A stretch of 64,000 nucleotides of DNA from Phellopilus nigrolimitatus (GCA_021029095.1 JAJOHG010000049.1:176403-240402), one strand, 5' to 3'; positions 12,340 to 23,117 are shown, numbered from the stretch's first letter. A program made the numbers and translations. Notes: generated by a model from the sequence alone, not told the origin.

Positions 12340-12742
12340 CTTGGGTAGTGGCCACTGCTCCGCATGGCAGGTTACGATCCCACAGTGGCTGATGCAGATA
12401 TAAATAAAGGTTTGGTAATAACGAAAAAAAATGGTAGTGTGAAAAAGGTTCATGACTTATTCTGTATTAGTAGTATTAGTAGTATGAAGAAAATTATTCA
12501 AATGTTAAGTATAAATAACAGTCAATATGTAATTTAGACCTACAACCTAGAACAACAACTCACATTTACCAGCTTATGCTGCCTTCCCATCATCAAATCC
12601 TCATCATATCTGGCCATTTTCTTCATACTACTAAAACAGAATAAGTCCTGAACCTTTTTCACACTACCAAACCTTTATTTATATCTGCATCAGCCACTGT
12701 GGGATCGTAACCTGCCATGCGGAGCAGTGGCCACTACCCAAG
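12340..12742. mobile_element. Foldback MITE with long terminal inverted repeats
   Basis: Ends are CTTGGGTAGTGGCCACTGCT and its inverse, with arms of at least 130 bp that pair apart from a 16-bp insertion in the left arm (about 12420). Flanked by TA on both sides, as for Tc1/mariner-type MITEs. It abuts copia A on its right but not on its left, so this junction has been rearranged since insertion. Related end sequence occurs at 34115 and, as an inner 8-11 bp piece, at 1070 and 41380. Confidence 0.8.
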
Positions 12743-13417
12743 TAGGAGAGCGATTGTGTACATGAACAAAAGCATTGACCGCATCCCACCAGAAACTGGC
12801 AGGCAGGTGTGCTTCGTTCAGCATAGTAGTAATGCCCTCAGCCAAAGTGCGATTAGCACGCTCAGCTACTCCATTCTGGTGGGGTTCATCACGAACAGTG
12901 TGTTGCCGGTGAATCCCTTCAGAAATGCAGAATTGCTCCCATGCCTTGGGCATGTATTCTCCTCCCTTGTCATCGCGCGTCGCTTTGATCTTCAGGTTGA
13001 GCTGGTTCTCTGCATGTGCTTTGTAGCGCTTGAAAGCGTCAAATGCGTCGCTTTTCTTCTTAAGGGGTATGACTCCCCAGCGCCGACTGTAATCATCAAT
13101 GAATGTGATCCAGTAATGATAACCATGCCGAGTTTGAACTGGCAGAGGGCCATGCACATCAGAGTGGACCAGCTGCAACAGACCAGTAGAGTGATGAGAT
13201 GCAAGTCTTGAGACATTTGACCGGTGCTGCTTGCCTGCAATGCAAGGCTCGCAGATTGGGTCAGGCGACTCCATAGACTTCACAATAATCCCCTTAACCA
13301 TGTCATGATCAATCAGTCTCTTCACATCCCCATGATTCAAGTGCGCAAAACGACGATGCCAGAGCGTTAAGTCGAGTGGACAGGTGCTAACCATGCCAGA
13401 GAATTGGGTCATGGGCA
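12743..13417 (-). mobile_element. Copia A, upstream piece (pre-integrase and integrase core)
   Basis: Antisense copia polyprotein starting at MPMTQFSGMVST and running through LWHRRFAHLNHGDVKRLI and CEPCIAGK (integrase zinc region), SDVHGPLPVQTRHGYHYW and NGVAERANRTL (catalytic core), to VHVHNRSPT. Coding continues at 1070. The upstream end is cut at 13417 by the LTR of copia B. The frame is open through this piece. Confidence 0.93.
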
Positions 13418-14593
13418 TATTGGATATAGTATGATCTTGGACACTTTTATTCCTTTTATTATTTTGCGTACCAGGTGACTTGAACTCCTGACTTGTTGTT
13501 CTGCGTCACCTGACATGTTGATGTATTATGTAATGCTTCCCTTGAAGCGGCAGAGTCCATGGATGGTGCTCTCTATCTTTTGCACTCATCCATTGGACTC
13601 AGGCATGTTTAGTTTCTCTAATACATTATCTTTTGCACTCATCCATTGGACTCAGGTCACTGTCTGTGTTTGTTGTGAGACCACTTCGCCTCACAGGTTA
13701 TGAGCCTTGCGCTGTAACTTCACAACAACGTTCAGTACATCGTCGACAACATCCTCCTTGATTTTCGTTCAAATCGGAGTTGATCTGGTCCCTCTGGAAG
13801 AGTTTCTGTCAACTGCAAAGTTCTGGGTGTTCGGATTGGGCTGTAATCGCAGGGTTGGGTTCTGTGGTGTGTCCGTCGCCTTTGTGTCGATTTTCGTGCC
13901 GCCATTCGCACTTGCTGGCACTCTACACCCCTCTGCTTCGACATCCATCCTTATCATCCTCTCATCTGCACTCTCTGCTTTTCGTCTCATCGCGCAAAAT
14001 CGGCTGGACGGATCGTGCTGAAACTTCGCACGTCGTCTCGTTACTCTGGTCCCACTCGTCGTACCAACTTGTGGCCGATTCGACTTTGAATTGAGAGTGC
14101 TGCATCGATTTCGACTTTTGCAGTCTCTATCTGTCTGTTTGTCTGCTCCCTGCATCGTCTTTGCATAGCGGACTCAGTTCTTGCTCGATCGCTCTGCGAT
14201 TTTACACGCGTACTCGTGCTCACGTCGTCTCGGTGTGTGTTGAGTTTCGTCTCAATCGCTCCACCCGTTCCCCCTCTGTGTCGCGTTTTGCGCAGTTTGC
14301 CAGCTCTGGTACCTGACAGTTCAGACCCATTTCATTCCATTTGGTTGTTGTTGGATCAGATAGTCTATTGGTTGTGAAGCTCGACTGCAGGGCCTTAGTT
14401 TGCCCTTTGTGACGCTCTTTTGAGTGTTTACTTAAGCCTAGAGCCTCTCTCATCCAGCGGTGCCTGCGGAGTCTTAACAGACTGACAGACCAGCACTGTC
14501 TTGCGACGATTCTGTGTATACATCGATTATTTTGGGTGTTTGGAATCTGTTTGGCTGGTATTGATCTGATATCTGCAAATCGCGTAATTCGGC

Positions 14594-14953
14594 TTGTACA
14601 CGTTTTCGGCCATCACGCCCCAACCGCTTGTCCGATTGATCCCCAACTTCGCACTCTCACTCGCACCACCATCGTCTACCATCACTCGCATCGTCATGTC
14701 CGCATCTACCACCTCCGACTCGCAATCGACATTTTCCTTCGCTAAGCTCAATGACAGCAACTATGCGACATGGAAACTCGAAATGCGAGCTGCTCTCCAA
14801 GCCAAGACTCTCTGGCGCATCGCTTCTGGCATTGCGACGAAACCGTCAAAGGCAGAGGAGCAGGAGGCATGGGAGGAGAAATCGGAGCAAGCAGCCGGTT
14901 TTATCTACGGAAAACTCGAGCATGGCATGCAGATGCGAGCGAGCACCATCTGA
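14594..14953 (+). CDS. Truncated copia Gag (119 codons) of copia B
   Basis: The start matches the copia E ORF (MYTFSAITPQP, then MSASTTSDSQ and LNDSNYATWKLEM, the UBN2/DUF4219-like Gag head). Where E continues MQILVQDDLD, this copy reads MQMRASTI and stops, because sequence from the linker (GCGAGCGAGC) is fused here. The same stub with the same tail is in copia C. The product would lack the zinc knuckle. Confidence 0.75.
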   Translation: MYTFSAITPQPLVRLIPNFALSLAPPSSTITRIVMSASTTSDSQSTFSFAKLNDSNYATWKLEMRAALQAKTLWRIASGIATKPSKAEEQEAWEEKSEQAAGFIYGKLEHGMQMRASTI

Positions 14954-16810
14954 TGTCCCTCCTGACCCTCCTGTGTTCTCTCCCTCTGCTCACCCTCCTC
15001 CTGCGAAACGACCTAAAGAGCCTCCTGCTCCCACTCCTGCACCTGAATCTACACCTGCATCTGAAGCGCCTTCCTGGCCTTCAACATCCTGGCGCCCTCA
15101 GCCGCGTCCCATGCATGGGTACAGAGATGCAGTGATTAATCCACTTGCAGATTATCCAGGTCGTCGCATTCCTAGGGCTCCAGCTGCACCAGCACCAGCA
15201 GCAGCACCTACACCTGAGCCTGTGATTGAGCGCAGTGACGAGTTAGACATCATGTCTGAGGATGAGATGCAGGCTGAGGCACTTATGTTTGCTGGGCTTA
15301 TGGACTTTGGGGCAAATGCGGCACTTGAGGACTGCTACATCAGTTTTGAGGACGCACACAATCATGTGTTGAAGTCTACAAACTGCTTTGAGCATGTCTT
15401 CTCTGCGGAGGTGCGCACCCAGTATGGTCCTGAGCCAGTACACTGGAGAGACATCAAGGGACGTCCTGACGCTTCCCTTTGGGAACAGGCTGCAATGGAC
15501 GAGTTTATCAGTCTTGTTGAGAATGGCACCTTCACCCCAGTCAGACTTCCTTCTGGTCGCAAGACCATTGGCTGTCGGTGGGTGTTCAAACTCAAGCGCA
15601 AGGCAGATGGCTCAGTGGACAGGCACAAGGCGCGACTAGTGGCAAAGGGTTACTCACAGCGCCCTGGCTTAGAGTTTGCACAGGTGTTTGCTCCTACTGC
15701 CAAGTGGGCTGCACTTCGCGCTATACTGGCCTTGGCTGCAATTGAGGACCTGGAGTTGTTCAGCATTGACATCTCCACTGCGTTCCTCAATGGTGACTTG
15801 GATCATGACGTCTACATGGATCAACCAGAAGGATTTGAGGAGTACTATGGCGCCGGCTTTGTGCTTAAGCTTGCTAAGGCGATCTATGGTCTTAAGCAAG
15901 CTGGGCGCCAATGGCACAAGAAACTCGACTCTGTGTTGAAGGGCATGGGCTTCTCCTTGGTTCGCTGCGATAACAGCATTTGGGTCTACAGACGCGACGA
16001 TGTGCGCATCATCATTCCAGTCTATGTGGATGACATGACCATTGCTGCAAAGTCGAAGGAGCAATTCTTGTTTGTCAAGCGCGAACTTGAAAAGCACTTC
16101 AAACTGCACGACCTCGGCCCTACCTCCTTCCTGCTTGGCGTCCATATTGAGAGAGACCGCTCAATCCGATCCTTATCCCTATCTCAGCGCCAATACATCA
16201 CTGACTTGCTTGAGCGTTTTGAAATGGCTGGATGCGGCGAGGTTTCCACCCCACTACCAGAAGGCCATCGTCTAAGCAAGTCCATGGGTCCCCTCACTCC
16301 AGAAGAGATCGCATTCATGAAGACTGTCCCCTACAGGCAGCTGATTGGTGCACTCATGTATCTGGCTGTGGCAACGCGTCCTGACATCTCCTATGTGGTT
16401 GGACTTCTTGCGCGCTTCAGTTCTAATCCTGGTCCTGCTCACTGGAAGGCTGCAAAGCACTTGTGTCGTTACCTTCAGGGTACCAAAGACATGAAGTTGA
16501 CTTATGCGCCTGACAAGAACTCGTCTGAATTGTTCACCACATTCACTGACGCGGACCATGGAGGGGATGAGGATGACAGGCGCTCTACAAGCGGCCTGGT
16601 GGTTAAGATGGGAACTGGTGCTATCAGCTGGGCTAGTCGTCTTCAGACTATTGTGACACTCTCCACCACTGAAGCGGAATACATCTCTGCTGTTCAGGGC
16701 GGTCAGGAGATTATGTGGTTGCGCAACTTGTTCTCAGAATTTGGCTATGAATTCAATGCGCCCTCCACACTCTATGTGGACAACCAGTCTGCCCTTGCTG
16801 TTGCCAGGAA
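14935..16810 (+). pseudogene. Copia B linker, reverse transcriptase and RNase H
   Basis: A continuous frame from APSDVPPDPPVFSP through the Pro-rich linker, RT (KTIGCRWVFKLKRKADG, FLNGDLDHDVYMDQPEGFEE, VYVDDMTIAAKS with the YVDD active site) and RNase H (TDADHGGDEDDRRSTSG, YVDNQSALAVARN). It is out of frame with the Gag stub and is cut at RN by the gypsy. The last 63 codons (PEHHGRMKHLDLRHYW to MLGLL) lie at 31521-31704. Confidence 0.9.
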
Positions 16811-17183
16811 TGTTAGAATGGTGATCACCTGACCTATTTGTGAGTATCGTTCTTCTGTGATCGGTCTTGTTCTTGTTGGTAGTAAAACGAAGTAAATTTT
16901 ACTGGGGCGTCAAGGCCCCCTACCGCGGATTTATATACCCGTACAAGTGTGATGTTACAGGCGTTACTTCTACTTGTTCGTGTAGTGTCTTTACTGGAAA
17001 GTTCGTCGTGTTTCTACTACTACTTATTGTTTATTCCGTTTATCATTCTGGAGTCCGTGTCCATTCCGTCTCCATTCTTCCAGTCCATTCCTCGCCTTTC
17101 CATTTGATTATTTATTCCGTTGGTTTCCGAATTTCGTATTGATTGGTTTGTGGCTTTTGTCGATCCGTGGCGCGGTCGTGCTT

Positions 17184-17894
17184 CTAATCGAGATCGACGT
17201 CCATGTCCCTGGTTTGAGTTTCGCTTCTGGCTTCTAGCCCGTCCAGCAGATTAACTTGGGCCGATCTCCGGGTGTATCCGTGTTCCGCGGGCGGGGGTTT
17301 ATCCGTATATAGATACGCGGTGATCCTATCGTTATTGTAATCTTTTGTTTGAATATAATCCTCTGTCGTGGATCCGTATTTGGCAGTGTTCTTTAATGTT
17401 GTTTGTATTCGTTTTCTAATCCGCTCATTAATGTATGCGGGCCATTCTCCTGACCGTTCTCGGAATGGTGTGTTGACCGTTATTTCTGGCCATCCGCATT
17501 TAGCCCTGTGTTCGTCTTCTCGGTAGATGACGGATACATGCGCGTTGATGAGATATTCGTCCACCTCGTTACTGAATAGTTTTACGTAATGATTGGTAAG
17601 CGTGATCTTCTTCCCGGCGAGTACGACTTCTTCCTCTTGATGTTTTGTTTGGATTGTAATGTTTTGTTTTAGGATGTCTGGTATGATTACTTCCTGGCAT
17701 ATAATTTGGTACGCGTCCCATCCCATTGTGTATGCTCTTTCGCACGGTGCGCATAAGTATGGTGTGTTTGGTTCCTTGATTTTGTGTTCGCTGGTTTTAG
17801 CTCTTCGGTTCCTTGTATTGATTAGGTCCGTGATGCATGCGGCGATGGGTCCTAGTTTGTCATGCCCTTTCCAGTGTTTGGTTGATTGCCACAT
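17184..17894 (-). CDS. LTR-encoded ORF, 236 codons (3' LTR copy)
   Basis: Lies wholly inside the 3' LTR on the same strand as gag-pol, starting about 24 bp into the LTR. It has a CAPCERAY motif near the N-terminus, an acidic tail (ETQTRDMDVDLD) and no membrane segment. No known gypsy protein resembles it, as far as I can tell. Its persistence as an open frame of two thirds of the LTR suggests it is translated. The function is unknown. Confidence 0.6.
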   Translation of the reverse strand: MWQSTKHWKGHDKLGPIAACITDLINTRNRRAKTSEHKIKEPNTPYLCAPCERAYTMGWDAYQIICQEVIIPDILKQNITIQTKHQEEEVVLAGKKITLTNHYVKLFSNEVDEYLINAHVSVIYREDEHRAKCGWPEITVNTPFRERSGEWPAYINERIRKRIQTTLKNTAKYGSTTEDYIQTKDYNNDRITAYLYTDKPPPAEHGYTRRSAQVNLLDGLEARSETQTRDMDVDLD

Positions 17895-17918
17895 CGCTTA
17901 TGTAACAATTTCCTAACA

Positions 17919-18892
17919 CTCCACCTACTAAGGCAAATTTCTAGGAGCGTAGTGAAGAGAAATTTGACTATTTAATTGTTACATCGAAAAAAATTGTTAT
18001 TTTTAGAAAACGCTGGGGGGAGGGGTGGGGTAGGTGCGGAAGGTGGGCATAATGGGGTCGTTGGTGCGGGGGAGGTGTGTGTGCGCGGATGGGGGTGGTG
18101 ACGGGAGGACGTATGAGTCCTATTAGGTGTTGTTAGGAGTATTATATGTGTTAAGTTTGTTTGAAACTTACAAGGATAACGTTGGAGAGGTCCTGGCGGT
18201 TCCATCCCATCGCCGCTGCTGGGCCGAGGTAGGTAAGTTCCGTCGGGTAGGAACGGGGTGGTTTGGTGTAACGGCGTATCAGCCACATTGTGCCGAGGTA
18301 CGTCGCGGTGAACCCAATCGCGCTGGCCAGGGCAAGAAGCGTGGCAGTGGGGACATTCATGTTTGGGGTGTCAAAGAGAGTGCTGATGTCGGGTTGATAA
18401 GGGCGCTGTTAGGCGCTGGTGTCTTCGGTTCCTGATCACGTGTGGTTTATTATTAGGACCTGCTTAACTTTGTGTCGGTCCCCAACTGTATGTCCAATTT
18501 CGTTGCAATCGTCTGATAGTCAGTGCGTTGCTTCTTTCAGGCGGACGACTGCGCGAAGGGTCTTTTCGGTGGTAGGGTTCGTGATCCGTCGAATTATCCT
18601 ACCCGGCCTTCCATTTCCCTGTGTATAATGCTTTCCGTTTCCTACCTCGTTGCCGCGGAGGGGAGTATACATGGTCCCCTATATGCTGTCGCTAGCGCGG
18701 ATTATCGCAGGATGACACGGGTATCGGCCTAGGGCGGGGTGTGTCATCGTTTCGCAACGTGGGCCTTCCTTGAATAGTATTCCGTGTTATACAGCGGGGT
18801 TTGCGTGCCGGTAATCGTTCGAGGTTCGTATCCGTCTCGACTGGCATCCGGTGGTGCCCCATAGTTTAATGTCATTGCGGACGTAACTTGTT
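17919..18892 (-). other. Gypsy region between pol and the 3' LTR
   Basis: No long frame. Short sense-strand frames include about 50 codons (MYTPLRGNEVGNGKHY, near 18670) and 69 codons at 18151-18360 with an N-terminal hydrophobic segment (ATLLALASAIGFTATYLGT). The latter could be a tiny membrane protein, but it is too small for an envelope protein. Otherwise probably untranslated. Confidence 0.45.
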
Positions 18893-19978
18893 TTATTTAG
18901 TTCGTTCCATTAATGGAATATTATCGTCCATCCAGTCGTCGAGATCTGGTGGCTTAAGAGCGTCGGGGTGGTCGCGATGGAATTGTCGGACTAATTCCGC
19001 GGAGTGTGTGAGAGTGTCCAGTTCTTGCCAGGTATCTTCAGCTTGGGTGAATCCTTTCCATCGTACTAAATAGCAAACTTTTCGTTTGTACTTTCCGCTG
19101 TCTAAGATTTTAGAGACCTCGTATTCCGGTTCGCCTTCCACTAATTCTGGCTCCGGGAAGTTTGGTTCTGCCCTTCCGGGTATATTCTGTTGTTTATATG
19201 GTATTAATAAACTAGAATGGAAGGTCGGATGAATGGGCATGGATGGGGGTAGTTTAAGTTCGTAATTAACTGGACCGTGTTGTTGGGTAATTTCATAAGG
19301 TCCGATGTTACGGTGTCCTAGTTTCCGTGTTGGTACACGGAGGTTTAGGTTGCGTGTGTCAAGTAAAACCTTATCTCCTATTTGATAAGTCGGTAACTTT
19401 CCCCGATGTGTGTCCGCATATTGCTTCATTTGTTGTTGGGCTTTCTTCAATGCTTCCGTGGCTGCTAGTTGCGCTTCCTTAGCTTGTTCGATAAATTGTT
19501 TGGCTTCTGGTGCTTGAGATAAGCGTGGTAACGGTTGCATTTGCGGGTGTACGCCGTAAAGCGCAAAGAATGGCGTCTGCTTTGTTGCACCGTGTTCTCG
19601 ATTATTATAGGCGAATTCGGCCGTTGATAAGAGGTCGGTCCAATTTGTTTGTCTATGCTCGACATAGCAGCGTAGGTATTGCTCTAGTTCTTGGTTCAAT
19701 CTTTCTGTCTGCCCGTCGGTTTGTGGGTGATAAGCGGTGCTTAGCGCCATTTCGATGTTCAGCATTTTGCATGCTTCGATCATGAATTTGCTTGCAAATT
19801 GTGGTCCCCTGTCGGAAGTTATCTTTTCTGGCGTGCCATATTTGGTAAAGATTTCATTAATGAATAGTTGTGCCGTCTGTTTGGCTGTTACGGTATCGTT
19901 GCATGGTAGGAATCGTCCCATTTTGGTTAGGCGGTCAATGATGACTAGAATAGCGTTATACCCTGATGAGGTTGGTAG
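18893..19978 (-). CDS. Gypsy pol, integrase C-terminal half with chromodomain
   Basis: Continuation of pol after hAT-2. It resumes at LPTSSGYNAILVIIDRLTKM (integrase core), then GPQFASKFMIEACKMLNIEM, AYHPQTDGQTERLNQELEQY (catalytic region), the GPY/F-like TRKLGHRNIGPYEI, and a terminal chromodomain YEVSKILDSGKYKRKVCYLV, RWKGFTQAEDTWQEL. Chromodomain integrases direct insertion to modified histones. It ends at a TAA near 18893. No lesion other than the hAT insertion is visible. Confidence 0.93.
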   Translation of the reverse strand, partial: LPTSSGYNAILVIIDRLTKMGRFLPCNDTVTAKQTAQLFINEIFTKYGTPEKITSDRGPQFASKFMIEACKMLNIEMALSTAYHPQTDGQTERLNQELEQYLRCYVEHRQTNWTDLLSTAEFAYNNREHGATKQTPFFALYGVHPQMQPLPRLSQAPEAKQFIEQAKEAQLAATEALKKAQQQMKQYADTHRGKLPTYQIGDKVLLDTRNLNLRVPTRKLGHRNIGPYEITQQHGPVNYELKLPPSMPIHPTFHSSLLIPYKQQNIPGRAEPNFPEPELVEGEPEYEVSKILDSGKYKRKVCYLVRWKGFTQAEDTWQELDTLTHSAELVRQFHRDHPDALKPPDLDDWMDDNIPLMERTK

Positions 19979-20339
19979 TAGGGCATACCACGAGTCCCTA
20001 GAACCCGTGGAAACCCGTGACCCGACCCCGACTGCAGATCCATATTCACGGATCACCCGTACACGGGTGAACCGTGGGAAATGGATTTTCGCGGGTCCGG
20101 GTTGAGAATTTGTGATTTTTCAATACCTGCGGGTAGTTCACAGGTATTCAAGGTCTGAGGAGCAGTAGTAGTTCATTAATTTTTATAGAGTATTTATGTA
20201 TGTATGGAAATACAAATTGAATCAGCAATGACATAAACGTGAAAGCATTATGGAGGTAACATCCCCAGAGTTGGTGCCGAAGACGCATTTGATCGTGTCC
20301 GACTCCGCGCAGTGCGTCCGGCGCAGGGCCACAACGAGG

Positions 20340-20605
20340 TGGATGAGCACGGGGAAAGCTCGCATCGCCGGAAATTGCGAAGCTGTCGACGGCGAGCGAA
20401 TTGAGGGTCTTGAATTCCTCTATCTGGGCCGGCACAGTGCGCGCGGAACTGATCTTGGCGAGGCAGTCGGAGACAAAGAGAATGAGGACCATGAGGACGC
20501 GGTCAGCGAGTCCCTTGATCTCGAAGAAATTGCAGAAGAGCGAGTTCGCGTGGAAGAGATCGAGCGTCTCGCCAAGAACGTTGGCCTCGCTGGCATCCGC
20601 TGGTA
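20340..20605 (-). pseudogene. ARP2/3 complex subunit ARPC3, exon 2
   Basis: Reads LGETLDLFHANSLFCNF, FEIKGLADRV, LILFVSDCLAKI and LNSLAVDSFAISGDASFP, the core of ARPC3 (p21), a small subunit of the actin-nucleating ARP2/3 complex. A splice acceptor (ACTACCAG) precedes it. After GDASFP the expected end is missing and an unrelated frame follows (VLIHLVVALRRTHC). Exon 1 is at 22737-22855, and hAT-3 lies in the intron between them. Confidence 0.88.
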
Positions 20606-20864
20606 GTCTCGGGTCAGTGATATTTGTGCAAGCAGTATGTAGAGACGCTAGGGCTCACCACGAGTCCACCCGTGGGTTGACCCGGACCCGTTGGCGGGTC
20701 ACCCGTGACGAAAAAACCTCGACCCGGACCCGCCTTGACCTGGATCCGTTGGGACACGGATCCACGGGTCCTCAGAAACCCGCGGGTGCGGGTCAAGCAG
20801 GTCGACGGTTAGTTCACGGGTTTTTGTAGCATTTATTATAATACGTGTAGTAAAGACGAAAGGA

Positions 20865-20957
20865 AACATGGGAGCACCTGGGAGCCCAGAGAGTTTGGCC
20901 CACGCGCGGTTCGAGTACCATCGGCCTTGCAAGAACTTTGAGGCTAGAATGAGCGCT
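20865..20957 (-). pseudogene. PCL-type cyclin exon captured in hAT-3
   Basis: Reads [20 protein letters not shown] then KLSGLP, the same cyclin-box stretch as 8800-8890. It is joined directly to an EF-G exon at about 20958. This is an independent capture or copy, since several bases differ from the block 1 copy. Confidence 0.75.
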
Positions 20958-21300
20958 GCGAGAAGTGTACAACGAGGGGAGAAGGCAGAAGCGGCTCGGG
21001 AACGAACACGGACGTCATCGAGTACTTCGTTGCGCCGTCCATGAACGTGTCGCCCGATGCGTCTGGAAGAGAAGGTGAGTTAGAAAGATAGGTAACACGA
21101 AAGGACAGGCCGAGAGGACCGACCTTGTACTCCATCGTGAACTTTGCCCTGAGTCTGTCCGCGCAGCTGGCTCGAGTATCCGAACATGTCATTCAGCGCC
21201 ACCTCTGCCGTCACCGTGAACTCGTCGTCGTGCACCTCGCTGTCCAGGATTGTCCCCCGCCGGGACGTGACACCGCCGATCACACTGCCTAAAAGCAATC
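20958..21300 (-). pseudogene. MEF1: Mitochondrial EF-G, C-terminal exon and a second copy of an internal exon
   Basis: From 21300 downward: [38 protein letters not shown] (domain V of EF-G) and LRGQTQGK. After an intron-like stretch comes [20 protein letters not shown], which repeats an exon already present at about 21997-22070 with a few substitutions. The order domain V then domain II-III exon is wrong for the protein, so this is a rearranged tail. Confidence 0.8.
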
Positions 21301-21437
21301 GTCAGCGCCAGCCAGCCCACAAGAGAAAAACCCGCAAAAAAGAAACAAAAACAAAAACGCTACGCACTCTGGAACTCGACGGGCGCGACAACCTCGACGG
21401 TCATGATCGGCTCGAGGATCACCGGCTGTGTTTTGGC

Positions 21438-22500
21438 TTAGTTCTCGCGCAGGGCCACGATCGTGCAGACGCGGAAGGCAAGTTCGGATGAGTCGACGAC
21501 GTGGAACGCGCCGTCCTTGAGCACGAAGTGGATGCCCGTGATCGGCGCGAGCCCTTCAAAATCGCCTCCTTGAAGCCCTTCTCGATGCTGGGAATGTACT
21601 ACTCGGGGACGTTCCCGCTCATGTCGACGTTCTCGAACTCCGTATCGCGCCCCGTCTCGGGGTCGCGGCTCGAAGTAGCCCGCGATGCGTGCGAGCTGGC
21701 CTGCGCAGCCCGTTTGCTTGCGGTGCATGTATACGAACTCGCAGCGCCGCGTCGGCGTCTCGTGGTACGCGACCTGCGGGCGGCCCGTCGTGCACTCGAC
21801 GCCGTACTCGCGGCGCATGCGCTCGACGTACACCTCGAGGTGCAGCTCGCCCATGCCCGACACAATCGTCTCCTTGCTCTCGTGGTCGATGTGCACGCGG
21901 AACGTCGGGTCCTCGCGCTGGAAGCGCTGCAGCGCGCGCGAGAAGTTCGGCGTCTCCTGCCCGACGGGCTTCAGCGCGAGCGACACGACCGGCTCGGGCA
22001 CGAACATGGACGTCATCGAGTACTTCGTCGCGCCGTCCGTGAACGTGTCGCCCGACGCGCACTCGACGCCGAAGATCGTGCAGATCTCGCCCGGCCCGAT
22101 CGACTCGATGTCCTCCATCTCGTTGCTGTGCATGCGCACGAGCCGCGGCACCTTGACCTTCTTGCTCGTGCGCGTGTGGAAGATGTGCTGCGCCTTCTTC
22201 AGGCTGCCCTGGTACACGTACGTCAGCTGCCCGAAGCGGCTCTCCTCGAGCTTGAACGCGAGCGCGATGAGCGGCACCTCTGCCGCGGGCACGAGCGCGA
22301 CCGGCGGCGCGGAGAGCGGCAGCGTCATGTCGTGTGCGACCACGCGCGTTTCGGCCGGAAGTACGCGCACACGCCGTCGAGCAGCGGCTGCGCTGCCGTG
22401 TTCTTGATCGCGGACCCGAGGAACGCCGCCAGCGTAGTAGAGGATGCGCTTGGTGAGCGTCGTCTTGCCCGAGTCGATGTCTTGAGAGAGAAAGAACTGC
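21438..22500 (-). pseudogene. MEF1: Mitochondrial elongation factor G (MEF1), central fragment
   Basis: Reads [19 protein letters not shown] (start of the GTPase domain), then jumps to [100 protein letters not shown] and [20 protein letters not shown]. Most of the G domain is deleted between the first two blocks. The frame is open for about 360 codons, but the last 100 drift out of the family frame near 21650. It is translocase-derived yet cannot hydrolyse GTP. Confidence 0.9.
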
Positions 22501-22736
22501 ATTCTTCGCCTAGTGTTGCACATTCTCTTCTGCGGGGTGCGTGGACAGGCCGATGTTGCGCTGCTTGCGCAAGGGGACCCGCGGGTATTGAAAAATCACA
22601 AAATCTCGACCCGGACCCGTGACAATACGTTTCCCACGGATCACCCGTTGACGGGTGATCCGTGAATACGGATCTGTAGTCCGGGTTTGGTCACGGGTTT
22701 CCACGGGTTTTAAGGACTCGTGGTGAGCTCTAAGAG

Positions 22737-22855
22737 ACGCACCTATTAGCGCGGGTCTGCGAATCTTCGTCCTGATGGGGAGAATGGACATGTTGCTGAC
22801 CTGGCGGACGTCGGGGAGCTCATTGAAGGATGAGTGATATGCCTCGTACACGATG
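22737..22855 (-). pseudogene. ARPC3 exon 1
   Basis: Reads AYHSSFNELPDVRQVSNMSI then LPIRTKIRRPALIG, the N-terminus of ARPC3 without its first residues. The donor GTGCGT follows at once, and the duplicated target of hAT-3 lies in this intron. Upstream it is fused in frame to an unrecognised coding piece (LAELGAFDLALGANIVYE). Confidence 0.85.
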
Positions 22856-23110
22856 TTCGCGCCGAGCGCGAGGTCGAACGCACCCAGCTCGGCCAGTACG
22901 TAAAACCTGTGCCCCTCCCCTTCCGCCGCAGCGCACTCGGGAATCCCGAGCAGCGTGGACGCGCCAACGAGCGACTCCACGAGGACGCGCGTGCCAGCCC
23001 ACGGCTGTATGCCGACGCTAGCGTAGTCGCCGTACATCTACGAGGCGCACTGCAACCACGCCGAACGCGAACGTGTATGCAAGCCGCCCGGCGCTTGACA
23101 AGCCGAACCA
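22856..23110 (-). pseudogene. Unrecognised coding fragment fused to ARPC3
   Basis: An open minus-strand frame reads MYGDYASVGIQPWAGTRVLV, GASTLLGIPECAAAE and FYVLAELGAFDLALGANIVY. It has coding-like codon use and continues in frame into ARPC3 exon 1. I do not recognise the family. Confidence 0.4.
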
Positions 23111-23117
23111 TGAAGAA

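Larger units (their letters stand above)
20649..22732. mobile_element. hAT-3: element nested in hAT-2, carrying mitochondrial EF-G and cyclin pieces
   Basis: Starts TAGGGCTCACCACGAGTCC and ends with the inverse bearing one mismatch. Exact 8-bp duplication AGAGACGC at 20641-20648 and 22733-22740. Its orientation is opposite to hAT-1 and hAT-2: the block with the 14-bp-arm palindrome is at 22635-22664. It inserted into the intron of the captured ARPC3. The interior is EF-G and cyclin, with no transposase. The second base after TAGGGC differs from hAT-1/2 (TC for AT), marking a subfamily. Confidence 0.93.

Noticed and set aside
16811..17918. The gypsy 3' LTR taken as the end of copia B
   Set aside because: The TGTTAG..CTAACA limits, the AGGAA duplication and resumption of copia RNase H at 31521 show it belongs to the inserted gypsy.
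18151..18360. Envelope gene in the gypsy element
   Set aside because: Only a 69-codon frame with one hydrophobic segment. No signal-plus-anchor architecture and no adjoining open frame.
21501..22622. 373-codon plus-strand open frame over the EF-G fragment
   Set aside because: It is the antisense shadow of MEF1 coding in GC-rich sequence. The minus strand matches the family motif by motif, whereas this frame has Arg/Ala-rich composition and no motif.
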